NCBI RefSeq assembly: GCF_028640845.1
Contig: NC_080539.1
Location: 164,746,236-164,810,235, forward strand
Source of the DNA: Ahaetulla prasina
Taxonomy: Eukaryota > Chordata > Lepidosauria > Squamata > Colubridae
Reading direction: 5' to 3'
DNA length: 64,000 nt
The notes under the pieces were generated by a model that saw nothing but the letters and a program-made list of their open reading frames with translations, ran no database searches and had not been told where the DNA came from. Positions 10,179 to 20,756 of this stretch are shown one piece after another. The number at the start of each line of letters is the position of its first letter. Positions within the stretch are counted from its first letter, which is position 1. The position numbers and the translations under genes are program-made.

Positions 10179-11943
10179 ATGGCGGACGCCAGTAACTCCC
10201 AGCCAGAGTTGCCTGCTTCAACCCCAGAAGCTATTATTCAGGATGATCCTGGGGAGAGCACATCTTCTGAACCTCGGGTTTCCCCTCCCAGGGGTAGGAA
10301 AGTAACCAGGGCAAAAAAGGGGGCTAGGGCAGAGGAGAGGCGTCATAAGGCTCTGGAGAGGGTGTTTACTAAGGCCTCCAAAAGGGCCCACAGATCCCCT
10401 TCTCCAAGAGGAAGAGGATAAGGCAGACCTCCCTGACCCTCCAAGCCCAAGTTTCATGACACAATCAACCCAGGGTCTGGATCCTGGTCTCCAGACAGGA
10501 CATCTCCTGGCCTTGGCCCAGGCTGGAGTGGCCCCATTGTTCCGCACTCTCTGAGTCGGAAATTCAACATACTCAGGCCCTTTTCCTAGCCAGTCAGGCA
10601 ACGTGGCCCAGGGCGCAGGAGCCCCTATGCGACATCCAGAGGCCGCATTACCACAACTGCCAGTTTTTCAACTTCCTGATTCCTTTGGGCTGATGATTCA
10701 GCAGGCTATACGCCAGGAACTGGCTTTGTCTCTGCATAGGGGATCTGCTCCCAGTTCTGCCCCCAAATCACGTAAGGGTGAAGGAGCACGTAAAACTTCC
10801 ACTTCAGAATCAGTCTTGTTTAGGCCTCATAGGGAGGAATCCACCGAGGAGGACAGTCAGGCCTCATTATCAGAGGAGGAAGACGCCGGAGAGGCATTGT
10901 CGGAGGACGAGGGGCTAGGGCCGGATCAACCATCGTTCATGGGGCTCTTCAAACCCCATCTGTTTCGGTCCCTTCTGTTCAAGGCTTTAGCAACCACGGG
11001 TTTAGGTGCTGTCCAAAGCCCTCCGACAGATCCTCAGTCCCTGCCTAGCACCTCAACTAGCCTCTTTGTGGAACCCTCAGTGGTGACAGAGACCATCCCG
11101 GCGCCCAAAATGTTCGTGGATGTGGTCCAGCGGCAGTGGTCTCATCCGGGCTCAGGTTCTAACCCTAATACCACGGACAAAAAATTCTACAATTGCGCTC
11201 CGGATCTCGAAAATATCTTACAGGTTCCCACTGTGGATGCTCCAGTAGTCGCCTTAACAACGGCATCACATGTCACGGGTCCGGAGAATGAGGCCCTGCG
11301 CCCGGAGGATAAGAGAGCGGACCAATCCCTTGTCAAGTCCCATCAAGCCTCGGCCTGGGCCGTCAGGTCCTCCATAGCGTCCTCATTTTTCAACAGAGCT
11401 TCTATTATGTGGCTCAAGCAGCTTCAAGCCCGCATATCAACAGCAGACGTGAGAGCTCATCAGGACCTTAACAAGGTCATCGCAGCCTTAGAATTTTCGG
11501 CCGATTCCACTCTGAATGCTGCCCGCTTTTCAGCGAAATCTATCGGGTCTACGATTACATCTCGCCGGCTCCTCTGGCTCCGTCATTGGCGTGCGGATAC
11601 CCGGAATAAGTGGCGTCTGGCATCCTCCCCTTATGCAGGCTCGCACTTATTTGGGGCCTCTCTGGACCCGATTCTAGTAGAAACCAAGGACAAGAAGAAG
11701 GTGTTGCCATCTTTATCGCGGCGAGGGGAACTACGTCAACAGCCTTATTTTCATCCCACGACTTCCTCTTCTTCGTCTTCCTTTCGTGGCCAGGAATTTG
11801 GACGTTCGGGGTTTCGAAGACAACGATTCTCACCGTTCAGAGGAAATTCCCAGCGAGCCGACCAGGTTAGAACAGGGTCTAAATTCACCGCCCGCAATCC
11901 ATTCAGAGGGGGTCGGGGCAAACCGTTCAGCCGTTTCAAATAA
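10179..11943 (+). pseudogene. DIRS gag-like protein, frame broken
   Basis: The likely start is ATG 10179 (MADASNSQPELP). This frame stops at 10419-10421. Coding character moves to the +1 frame near 10395, where a TGA interrupts at 10552-10554, and then a 446-residue frame runs cleanly to the TAA at 11941-11943. There is therefore one frameshift plus one stop or a second shift, all in the first 380 bp. The long part has a Ser/Glu-rich region, a helical core (KKFYNCAPDLE, SSFFNRASIMWLKQ) and a basic tail rich in FRG/RG/RF suited to RNA binding. The core resembles the DIRS gag fold that was exapted as the C-terminal domain of LAP2-alpha (TMPO); this is from memory of that family. It would coat the element RNA. 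Confidence 0.75.
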
Positions 11944-13828
11944 TCCCGTAGGGAATCTTCCCATTGGAGGCCGGCTGGCTTATTTTTCTTCCCAATGGGG
12001 TTCTTCCACTTCAGACAGGTGGGTCCTAGATACCGTTCGGCTAGGTCTGTCCTTAGAGTTCATCTCCACTCCTCCGACGGTTTTCTTACCTTGCCCGGTT
12101 TCCAACCGTAGCTCGAGCGTCTCCCTCGTGGAGTCTGCGGTCAACCATCTTCTAGCTATCCGGGCTATTCAATTGGTTCCCTCGGATCAACTAAACAGGG
12201 TTTTTACTCCAGGCTCTTCGTAGTAAGTAAACCGTCGGGGGGCTGGAGAGCCATTCTAGACCTTAAGGCCCTTAACAAATACATCGTGTACCGCCGTTTT
12301 AAAATGCACTCATTACGTTCCATCTTAGAGTGCATACGGCCGGAGGATTATATGGCTTCCATTGATTTGACGGAAGCCTACCTGCATATTCCCATTAGAC
12401 GAGAGCACCGTAAATTCCTCCGGTTTTGCTTTAGGGGCATTCACTATCAATACAGGGCCTTGCCCTTCGGGTTGTCCTCGGCCCCCAGAGTTTTCACTAA
12501 GGTAATGGCAGCATTAATGGCCCACATTCGGGGGATACCCGTTAGGCTTCAGGCCTACCTAGATGATATTCTCATTCTGTCAACATCTCAAGAACGGGCT
12601 AACAGGGATATCTCCCTTACCTTAGATGTACTACAGTCACACGGGTTCTCGATTAATTGGGATAAAAGTCATCTTTTTCCATCTACCACCATCGTCCATT
12701 TAGGGGCTCAGATAGATTCACAGAAGTCAATGGTCTACCTGTCGGCTGAACGTCAGGTTAGTTTAACTGAGTTAGCTAGCATCTCTATGTCTTCACAGTC
12801 AGTCCCTTTAGACCAACTTTCCCAGCTACTAGGGAAGATGGTATCATCATACGATATTATCCCTTGGTCTCGCCTCCACAGTCGGCCCCTGCAGTGGTTT
12901 CTCTTGCCACACCAGAGGAGCCGACTCTGTCCTTCCAGGCGACGGGTAACTCTTCCGCGGGAAGTGGTCAACTCTTTGGCTTGGTGGAACCCAGAGATGG
13001 TAGCCAGAGGATCTATCTTCAGGGAACCAGTGAGAGTGGTCATCACTACCGACGCCAGTCTGTCAGGATGGGGAGCCCACCTCGATCAACACCTGGCTCA
13101 GGGCAAGTGGTCCCCAGCAGATATCCGCCACGGCATCAACTTTCTGGAGCTACGTGCCATCCGTCTGGCTCTCATGGCCTTCAAGTTTCATCCGGGACGG
13201 GAATGTCCTTATCCTCACGGACAACGTGACAGCGAAGGCGCATATAAACAGATGGGGAGGCACTCACTCTCGCTCGTTGATGACGGAAACGCTTACGCTA
13301 GGTCATTGGGCCGAATCCCATCTGAGTTCAATAAGAGCAGAACATATTGCGGGGACGGAAAATTGCACGGCGGACTCCCTCAGCCGTCAGACTATCGACC
13401 AGTCGGAATGGTCCTTGTCCCCAGAGAATTTCCAAGAGTTGTCATCCCGTTTCGGGCTACCGGTGGTGGACTTATTCTCCTCCGAGACCAACAATCAGGT
13501 GCCTCGGTTCTTTTCGAGGTTCCCTTCTCGGGGAGCGGAATCAGTGGACGCCCTACGCAGCAACTGGCCTCGGGGCCTACTATATGCCTTTCCACCAATC
13601 CCACTGATCCCCAGAGTAATACGGAAGCTCCTCTTGGAGAAGTCAGAATTGATACTGGTCGCTCCCTTCTGGCCCAGGAGACCCTGGTTTGCGGACCTGA
13701 TGACTCTGTCAATCCGAGAACCTTGGAGGATTCCGGACAACCAGGTGTCTCTCTTCCAGGGACCAGTTCGACATCCCGATCCGCAATGGCTAAGCCTAGC
13801 CGTGTGGAGATTGAGCGGAGCGTCTTAA
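11786..13828 (+). pseudogene. DIRS reverse transcriptase / RNase H / MT-like protein, frameshifted
   Basis: The polymerase of the element is spread over two frames. The N-terminal part (GGRLAYFSSQW, DRWVLDTVRLGLSLEF) is open from 11786 and stops at 12223. RT continues in another frame from about 12200 (FVVSKPSGGWRAILDLKALN). It carries ALPFGLSSAP and the catalytic YLDD (12556-12567). RNase H begins TTDASLSGWGAHLD (about 13045). Near 13195 the reading shifts again: LTDNVTAKAHINRWGG, AEHIAGTENCTADSLSR (RNase H end), then the MT-like domain (GLPVVDLFSSETNNQ, APFWPRRPWFADL), ending at TAA 13826-13828. There are thus two breaks, one beside a G/T run at about 12198-12207 and one at about 13190-13205. 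Catalytic residues are otherwise kept. Confidence 0.85.
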
Positions 13829-14862
13829 CGAGGGCAAAAGTTCCAAGTCAGGTGATTCCCACCATGCTAGCCTCTCGCCGAGACTCGACCAAAAGGATTT
13901 ACGAGGCCACGTGGCGCACGTTCGAAGGATGGTGTGCTCCTCAAGGTATAGTGGCCTCATCAGCTTCTGTCTTAGATATTCTAGCCTTTCTGCAACGAGG
14001 GCTCGATTCAGGGTTGGCGACCAATACACTCAAGAGACAAGTTGCGGCAATCTCGTCAGTCCTGAGGTGTGGTTCGCTTATATCGCTTTCAAAAGAGCCT
14101 CTCATTCAACAATTCTTCCGGGGGGCTAACAATGTCAACCCTCCTGTGGTGCACCGCTTCCCATCTTGGCGATTAAACGCTGTGCTCAATGCCCTGACCA
14201 AGACACCGTTTGAACCACTTAGAGACGCCTCCCTCCGTGTTCTGTCGCTGAAGGTGTCCTTTCTGATAGCCATCACCTCGGCCCGTAGGATTTCGGAACT
14301 GTCGGCTTTATCAATTCGGCAGGACCTCTGCACGTTCTTCAATGATAGAGTGGTGCTACGTCTGGACCCTACCTTCCTCCCGAAGGTTAATAGTCAATTC
14401 CATAGAACACAAGAAATCGTACTGCCTAATTTCTGCCCAAATCCTAGGCACCATTTAGAAAAGGTGTGGCACACTCTAGACGTTAGGAGGGCATTAAAGA
14501 TTTACATTGATCGAACATCGACCTTCCGCAAGACGGAGGCTCTCTTCGTTTCGTTCCAACCACTTTCTCTGGGTCAGAAGGTGACCAAGTCGGTTTTGGC
14601 CAGGTGGATCAGGGCAGCAATAGCCACAGCTTATGAAAGTCAGTCTCTCCCGGTGCCGCGCAAGATTACGGCACACTCTACCAGGAGCGCAGCATCTTCT
14701 GCCGCTTGGGGAGCCCAGGCGTCAATTGAGGAGATATGCAGAGCGGCGACGTGGTCCAACCCCTCTTCGTTCATTCGACACTACCGGGTGGACTCCTATG
14801 CGTCGGCTGATGCGGCGTTTGGCAGACGTGTCCTACAGACGGTTTTTTCACAACAACAATGA
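13786..14862 (+). CDS. DIRS tyrosine recombinase (integrase), intact frame
   Basis: This 358-residue frame from ATG 13786 ends at TGA 14860-14862. The frame is also open upstream to before 12286, across the other reading of the RNase H/MT region, so the true start is uncertain; 13786 (MAKPSRVEIERS) overlaps the preceding frame by 43 bp. An N-terminal SAM-like DNA-binding region (RDSTKRIYEATWRTFEGWC, LATNTLKRQVAAISSVL) precedes the catalytic core. Arg lies in ITSARRISEL (Arg codons 14284-14289), HSTR has His 14674-14676 and Arg 14683-14685, and the nucleophile Tyr of RHYRVD is at 14782-14784. All four hallmark positions of tyrosine recombinases are present. It would integrate the circular cDNA of the element. 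Confidence 0.88.
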   Translation: MAKPSRVEIERSVLTRAKVPSQVIPTMLASRRDSTKRIYEATWRTFEGWCAPQGIVASSASVLDILAFLQRGLDSGLATNTLKRQVAAISSVLRCGSLISLSKEPLIQQFFRGANNVNPPVVHRFPSWRLNAVLNALTKTPFEPLRDASLRVLSLKVSFLIAITSARRISELSALSIRQDLCTFFNDRVVLRLDPTFLPKVNSQFHRTQEIVLPNFCPNPRHHLEKVWHTLDVRRALKIYIDRTSTFRKTEALFVSFQPLSLGQKVTKSVLARWIRAAIATAYESQSLPVPRKITAHSTRSAASSAAWGAQASIEEICRAATWSNPSSFIRHYRVDSYASADAAFGRRVLQTVFSQQQ

Positions 14863-14908
14863 CTAGCCGCCATCGACCCTCCCGGTAAGACATAGGGCTT
14901 TGGTATGT

Positions 14909-14999
14909 CCCAATCCTGACGGCCGTTTTCCCCGACTGGGAGAAGGGAACGTTGTCTTACCTGAACGTCCCTTCTTGGAGAGGGGAAAACGGCCGTCAG
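14909..14999 (+). repeat. DIRS internal complementary region
   Basis: 14909-14944 is the reverse complement of the left end (9304-9339). 14945-14999 is the reverse complement of the right end (15192-15246). The two halves meet at GGGAGAA|GGGAAC. In DIRS models this region is the template that joins both ends when a circular DNA intermediate is made. It lies 46 bp after the recombinase stop codon. Confidence 0.92.
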
Positions 15000-15098
15000 C
15001 CCCACCCAAGGCGACTGTCAAATCTGGGTTCAGGGGCGGGAGGGCGCTAATTCTCTCTCATTTCAGTACAACACGACGACCTGCAGTTAAATCCTCGC

Positions 15099-15209
15099 CG
15101 AAAAAGCTGGAAAGAAAGAGGAGTAGGCGGGGACCACAAACAACAAATTAAAGACTCGGTCCAATTAGCAACGAGGAGATTCTACCCAATCCTGACGGCC
15201 GTTTTCCCC
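15099..15209 (-). repeat. DIRS right inverted terminal repeat
   Basis: Inverted partner of 9315-9425. The element continues 37 bp further (to 15246) with right-end-specific sequence (CCAAGAAGGGACGTTCAGG...) that is repeated, inverted, in the internal complementary region. Confidence 0.92.
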
Positions 15210-15246
15210 TCTCCAAGAAGGGACGTTCAGGTAAGACAACGTTCCC

Positions 15247-16394
15247 ATCTATACAAAAGGGTTTTTGTGGATTTTAAAATAATATATACTATTGGTGTCT
15301 GATTTTGAAAAATATCTCAAGCAAGCGGCCATAGCACAAAATGAAATACTTGGCAGACGGCATGAATATAAATATGTTCCCAATTTCCTGATTTTAGATT
15401 TTAAAAATACATCTTATTTAGTTCAACTGATCAATCATGGTTTGTATGACAATAATACACATCCAGATATATATCCTTGCAGTAGATTTTTGCTGAAATT
15501 CACATTCCTCCCTGACGCTTTGCCCTAAAGTTAGTTTTTGGGACATCTTTGGAAATGAGAAGCAGCCGGTGATGGAGTTCTAGCAGGAAGCTGCTGAGAC
15601 TTCTTCCTGGTTGGGTTTAGAGCACTTTCTAAAATGGTAGCTACCTGTTTAAAACAAAAGTGGCCTGTTGAAACATCTAGAAAGTAAGGATATTCTTAAT
15701 TCCTATTTAAAATATACTTTCTGGAGTGGAGCTTAAGGAACCAGAAGAAAGGCAAATGGAAAGATGGAATGGAGATAGAAGGTTGGAGGGGGGAAAAAAG
15801 GACTTCCAGTTGGCAAGCATGCCACACATATGGTTCTACTCTTCTGCTACCTAAAGGGATGTGCCAGACTTAAGGGAGCTCTCCAAAGATGCCCTTTCTC
15901 TTTGCTAAATGTTTAGTAAGGACTGTGAAGAATCTACTACCATATCTTCATTCTGATTCTCCAGGTGGTTACTGAGCTTAGAAGCCCTCTGGGAAGATAT
16001 TGGAGAAAGAGTGCTGTGTGGGTCCATGGTGGCAGAAAGTCAGGAGGAGCTTGGTACTATCTTTTCTGCCCAAACAATTTCATTAAATGGTGTAAGCTTG
16101 TATCAGTTGCAGCTCTGAAGAAGTAAATGGCAACTCACAAAAGCTTATGCCTTTTAATAAAGTAGGTTAGCTGGAAAAGATGCACCAGATTCCTGATTTT
16201 TGGTGGAAGGTGTGAATGACTAGCTGGCTGACACTTAGAAATAGACACTCCATCACAAAGCACATCTGCTCTAAGGAAGGTTAAAGGGAGAAAGGTGTGA
16301 TGAAGGCATTGGGCCCTGGAGACAGTTGCCTATTTGAAGTGCACATACAACATCAGTTAACCCTTGCTTCTCCAGTCAGTTTTACAGCATATAC
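15247..16394. other. Intergenic sequence, no feature seen
   Basis: AT-rich to mixed sequence after the DIRS end. The frame at 15292-15528 has no recognisable domain and no supporting signal. About 15550-15700 and 16090-16180 look like unique, possibly old repeat DNA. Nothing is supported. Confidence 0.45.
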
Positions 16395-16748
16395 CCGTGA
16401 TGGTGAACCTATGGCACCTGGCATTGCCCGTTCCTCATCCAGCTTTCTGGTGCGCATGTGCACGCGATGATCAACTGGCCTTTGTGCGTGCAGCAGTGCC
16501 AGAAACTGGAAGAGCTGGTTTTCCATTTTCCGGTGTGAGCACGAATGCCAGCCAGCTGATCGGCATGTGTGCATGCACGGCAGTAACCAGAAGACTTGCT
16601 TGCTGGCGTGCATGGGTGCACCGGAAACTGGAAGTACCTTATCTGGTGCGCACATGCCCCCTGGGCAGATCCTGGTCGCGGCTGGTGCAAAGTGTTCCCT
16701 TTTCAGCACTTGGTGCCTCGCACACATGTGCATGCATCATCATCACTG
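16395..16748. mobile_element. hAT-type MITE (family H-C)
   Basis: It starts CCGTGATGGTGAACCTATGG and ends ATCATCACTG. An 8 bp flank GCATATAC (16387-16394) pairs with GCATATAG (16749-16756), 7 of 8 bases. The interior is rich in GTGCGCATGTGCACGCG-like alternating sequence. It is the same family as 8693-9121 and 47575-47927. No transposase is present; frames within it are not coding. Confidence 0.75.
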
Positions 16749-16756
16749 GCATATAG

Positions 16757-18337
16757 AATCATGTGCACTGTTCTGTATAATTTACTTGAGAAAGTGTTTC
16801 AGGGCATTTTACTCCCTGCTCTCATAAGGAGAACAGATTCATAGTTTGGGGTTGCTCCTTGACCCCTAGCTGTGGTTAGGCTCATGTTCGCATGGTTATA
16901 TGGAGAGTACTGTGACTTAGCCCTGACTGTCTCAGAGACCAGATCTACCACTCAAGCCTACCTGATTTTATTTTTTTTTAGTAGGAGGGGTAGCTCTTTG
17001 GAAGTTGTCCCTGCGACCTGAAGTTCAGCTCATGACTATATAGCAGAGGACCTTCTCCTAAACGGGACTATCCAAACATTGAATATATTCCACAAGGAGA
17101 TGTATCTGATCCTGACTATCTCATCTCCACAGTGTTTGGGGATATGGTGACAAGCTTTCAAAAAAAAAAAAAGAATCGAAGAATTTGCTGAATTTATTTT
17201 TCATTTAATGATACTCATGGCAATTTTGCCTTTTACTGTATTGCCTTTTTAATTTGTGTTTTGCCATGAGTGCTGTATAAAAGGACAAACATGATATCAA
17301 TTATATGCATAGATATGTGCATGTTGAGTGAAAAGAAAACCATCATTCAGTATGATTTACATCTTATGAATACTTTTAGACACAGCAGAACATGAGCTGC
17401 TACTACAGTACCACCAATCACAAGCAATGCCCCGGAGGGACAGTATCAAAATGAGAAGATTTGCTTTGGCAAGGAGTTAGGGATTTATATACATAAATAG
17501 ACAGCAGCAACTTATTTTAAAAACTAGATTTGCAGATTATGGAAATTGATTCCATTTGTTTGGCTTCATACTGCCTTTGGCATTGCTTTATACAGGTTTG
17601 CCTTGCTTGGAATACCTCCTACTTCTCAACATCCCCAAAATTATGAGGACTACTACAGTTAGGATTTATTTAGTCATGAAATCTTTTTTCTCAACCGCCT
17701 TCATCAAAAGGATGGACAAAATTATCCATTCCTCCATATCCCTATTAAAATGACAAATAATCAGAGCTAGCTGGAAGGAGAAGGAACATTGGCAAAAGGA
17801 ATAGAGGAGGTATTTGCAGAATAAAACAGTTAAGATGGTGGCCATGATCCAAGTCCTGCTTTGCCCCCTTTTTAGGTGCATCTTGTCTATAACCCATGTA
17901 AACGGAGGCAGGGCTTTGATCACCTGATTGAAGGACTCCATCTTCAGCAGTTTGCTCTTTTCTCACAGATGCCCCTGAGTTGAAAGAGAAAGGAGAATTG
18001 AAAGGCAAAATCAGAAATAGGGTAAATGGAAAAAAGAAGCAGCAACCCATAAGGCCTCGGCGAAGAACCAACATTAATTTAATTAGGTTTCCCTCAGATT
18101 GAACCCTTGTGTGTTTGTTCATTTAGTCTTATTTCAGAAATGTGCCGAGAATATGCTATAGTTTATGTCATTAACTGTCATGTTAAAATTGCTTTAACCA
18201 TTGTCATAATAAACATTCAGCATTCTTCCAAATAAGAGACAGGAGGAAAACTCAGGGGTTAAGAGAAATTACATTTCATAAAAACGATTGAACAATAATA
18301 GAATATAAAACCAATTAAACAAACAAATCAAAGAATG
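16757..18337. other. Intergenic sequence, no gene seen
   Basis: No domain or repeat family was recognised with confidence. It includes a 12 bp A-run near 17160. The stretch from about 17220 to 17900 is AT-rich and single-copy in appearance. Confidence 0.4.
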
Positions 18338-18450
18338 ATTTTGTTGTTGTTAGTTGCGAAGTTGTGTCCGACCCATCGCACCCCATGGACAACTTTCCTC
18401 CAGGCCTTCCTGTCCTCTACCATCCCCTGGAGACCATTTAAGCTCATGCA

Positions 18451-19872
18451 TGTCAGCTTCTCCAGTACCTGGATGAAACTGTCTATCTAAACCCGTTCCA
18501 ATCCGGCTTCCGACCTTGGTACAGCACAGAGTCGGCTTTGGTCGCATTAGTAGATGATCTCTGGAGGGCTCGGGATAGGGGTTGTTCCTCTGTCCTGGTC
18601 CTGTTAGACCTCTCAGCGGCTTTTGATACCATCGACCATGGTATCCTGCTGCGACAGCTGGGGAGAGTGGGAGTGGGGTTTTTTTCGGTGGTTCTCATCC
18701 TATCTCTCTGACCGGTCGCAGACGGTGTTGGCAGGGGGGCAGAGGTCGGCCGCGAGGCGCCTCACGTGTGGGGTATCACAGGGGTCGGTTCTCTCGCCTC
18801 TCCTGTTCAACATCTATATGAAGCCACTGGGTGAGATCATCCATGGTTTTGGGGTGCATGATACTCAGCTGTACATTTCCACCCCTGACCACCCCAACGA
18901 GGCTGTTGACGTGATGTCCCAGTGTCTGGAGGCCATGCGGGTTTGGATGGGGAGAAACGGGCTCCGACTCAATCCCTCCAAGACTGAGTGGCTGTGGGTG
19001 CCGGCGTCCCAGTACAGTCAGCTGGTTCCATCGCTGACTGTTGGAGCCGAGTCATTGGCCCCTATGGAAAGGGTCCGCAACTTGGGCGTTCTCCTGCCTG
19101 CTCGGCTGTCATTAGAAGAACACATGATGGCCGTCGCCAGGGGAGCTTTTTATCAGGTGCACCTGATACGCCAGTTGCGCCCCTTCATAGACCGGGATTC
19201 CTTATGCACGGTCACTCATGCCCTCGTCACTTCCCGCCTGGACTACTGTAACGCTCTCTACATGGGGCTCCCCTTGAAGGGCACCTTGAGGCTTCAACTG
19301 GTCCAGAATGTGGCTGCGCAGGTGATAGAGGGAGCTACTCGTGGCTCCCATATAACACCCCTCCTGCGTAGGCTGCACTGGTTGCCGGTGGTCTTCCGGG
19401 TGCAATTCAAGGTGTTGGTAACCACCTTTAAAGCGCTCCATGGCACAGGACCGGGCTATTTACGGGACCACATGCTGCCACCAATAGCCTCCCATTGACC
19501 TGTGCGCTCCCACAGGGAGGATCTCCTCAGGGTGCCGTCAGCCAAACAATGCCGGCTGGCGACCCCCAGGGGGAGAGCCTTCTCTGTGGGGGCACCTACC
19601 CTCTGGAATGAGCTTTCTCTGGGGTTATGATTATTCTCCGACCTCCGGACCTTCCGACGCGAGCTCAAGACTTTTTTATTTCATCGCGCAGGGTTGGCCT
19701 AATGTACTACTGTTTTAAGTAGGGTTTTATCATTGTTCTTTGAATAATTTTAATAGGTGCTAGCCAATTTGAATTAGATTTTTATATTGTCTTTTAATTG
19801 TATTTATAAATATTGTTTTATGCTGGCTGTAAACCGCCCTGAGTCCTTCGGGAGAAGGGCGGTATAGAAATT

Positions 19873-19962
<90 letters not shown>
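18451..19962 (+). mobile_element. L2-type LINE, 5'-truncated, inserted into BovB
   Basis: The element begins within ORF2 (homologous to 30325 onward in the second copy). It encodes [13 protein letters not shown], then GVSQGSVLSPLLFNIYMKP and the typical L2/CR1 C-terminal block (SRLDYCNALYMGLPL, LHWLPVVFRVQFK, GPGYLRD). The 3' UTR ends with a hairpin-forming tail, CCGCCCTGAGTCCTTCGGGA and GAAGGGCGGTATAGAAAT, followed by the (AAT)n(GAT)n microsatellite. BovB sequence is continuous on both sides (left border about 18450, right about 19963; possible short duplication ATGC). Confidence 0.85.
18623..19498 (+). pseudogene. L2 LINE ORF2 C-terminal fragment (RT), catalytic box deleted
   Basis: A 291-residue frame covering RT motifs from the YLSDRSQTV region to the C-terminal domain. 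Its first 15-20 residues are out of frame with the true RT reading, because [14 protein letters not shown] lies in another frame upstream; a shift lies about 18640-18680. Near 18855 the protein reads HGFGVHDTQLY, where relatives have a (Y/A)ADDTQLY box: about six residues including the catalytic Asp pair are missing in frame. The product, if made, could not be a polymerase. Confidence 0.75.

Positions 19963-19965
<3 letters not shown>
19877..19965. repeat. (AAT)n(GAT)n compound microsatellite at LINE tail
   Basis: About 13 AAT units pass directly into about 16 GAT (ATG) units. It starts exactly at the L2 3' end, consistent with seeding by the LINE tail and later expansion. It abuts resumed BovB sequence. 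Confidence 0.9.
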
Positions 19966-20756
19966 CTGACTGCTTCAGTGACTCCATCCCAGCCACCTCA
20001 TTCTCTGTCGTCCCTTTCTTCTTTTGCCCTCAATCATTCCCGGCATTAGGCTCTTCTCTAGTGAGTCCTTCCTTCTCATTAGGTGGCCAAAATATTTGAG
20101 TTTCATCTTCAGGATCTGGCCTTCTAAAGAGCAGTCAAGGTTGATCTCCTCTAGGACTGACCGATTTGATTGCCTTGCAGTCCAAGGGACTCGCAGGAGC
20201 CTTCTCCAGCGAGTCCCACTTCAAAGGCCTAAATGCTTTGGTGCTCAGCCTTCCTTATGGTCCAACTTTCACAGCCGTACATTGCAACTGGGAAAACCAT
20301 AACCTTGACTATACACACTTCTGTTGGCAGGGTGATGTCTCTGCTTTTTAGTATGTAGTCCAGATTTGCCATAGCTTTCCTCCCCAGGAGCAAGCGTCTT
20401 TTAATTTCTTGGCTGTAGTTCACATGTGCAGTGATCTTGGAGCCCAGGAAAATAAAATCTGTCACTACCTCCATTTCTTCCCCATCTATTTGCCAGGGAT
20501 TGAGAGGACCGGATGCCATGATCTTAGTTTTCTTAATGTTGAGTTTCAAGCCAACTTTTGCACTCTCCTCCTTCACCCACATCAAGAGGCTCTTTAGTTC
20601 CTCTTCACTTTTTACCATTAGAGTAGTATCATCTGCATATCTGAGTTTGTTGGTATTTCTCCTGGCAATCTTAATTACAACTTCTGATTCATCTAGCTCT
20701 GCCTTCTTCATGATGTGCTCTGCATAAAAGTTAAATAGGCAGGGCTACAATGTTAA

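Larger units (their letters stand above)
9304..15246 (+). mobile_element. DIRS-like tyrosine-recombinase retrotransposon, nearly full length
   Basis: The 5.94 kb element has the full DIRS plan. A left inverted terminal repeat starts at 9304. It is followed by a gag-like frame, a reverse transcriptase/RNase H/methyltransferase-like frame, a tyrosine recombinase frame, an internal complementary region (14909-14999) and a right inverted repeat ending at 15246. The internal region joins the complement of the first 36 bases to the complement of the last 55 bases, which fixes both outer borders. There is no target duplication, as expected for circle integration by a tyrosine recombinase; the right end begins GTTCCC. 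Gag and RT carry frame breaks, so this copy is probably not autonomous, although the recombinase frame is intact. Confidence 0.93.

Noticed and set aside
16353..16844. Several overlapping frames of 80-130 residues on both strands
   Set aside because: They lie inside a CpG-rich H-C MITE with 8 bp duplications; open on both strands because of composition.
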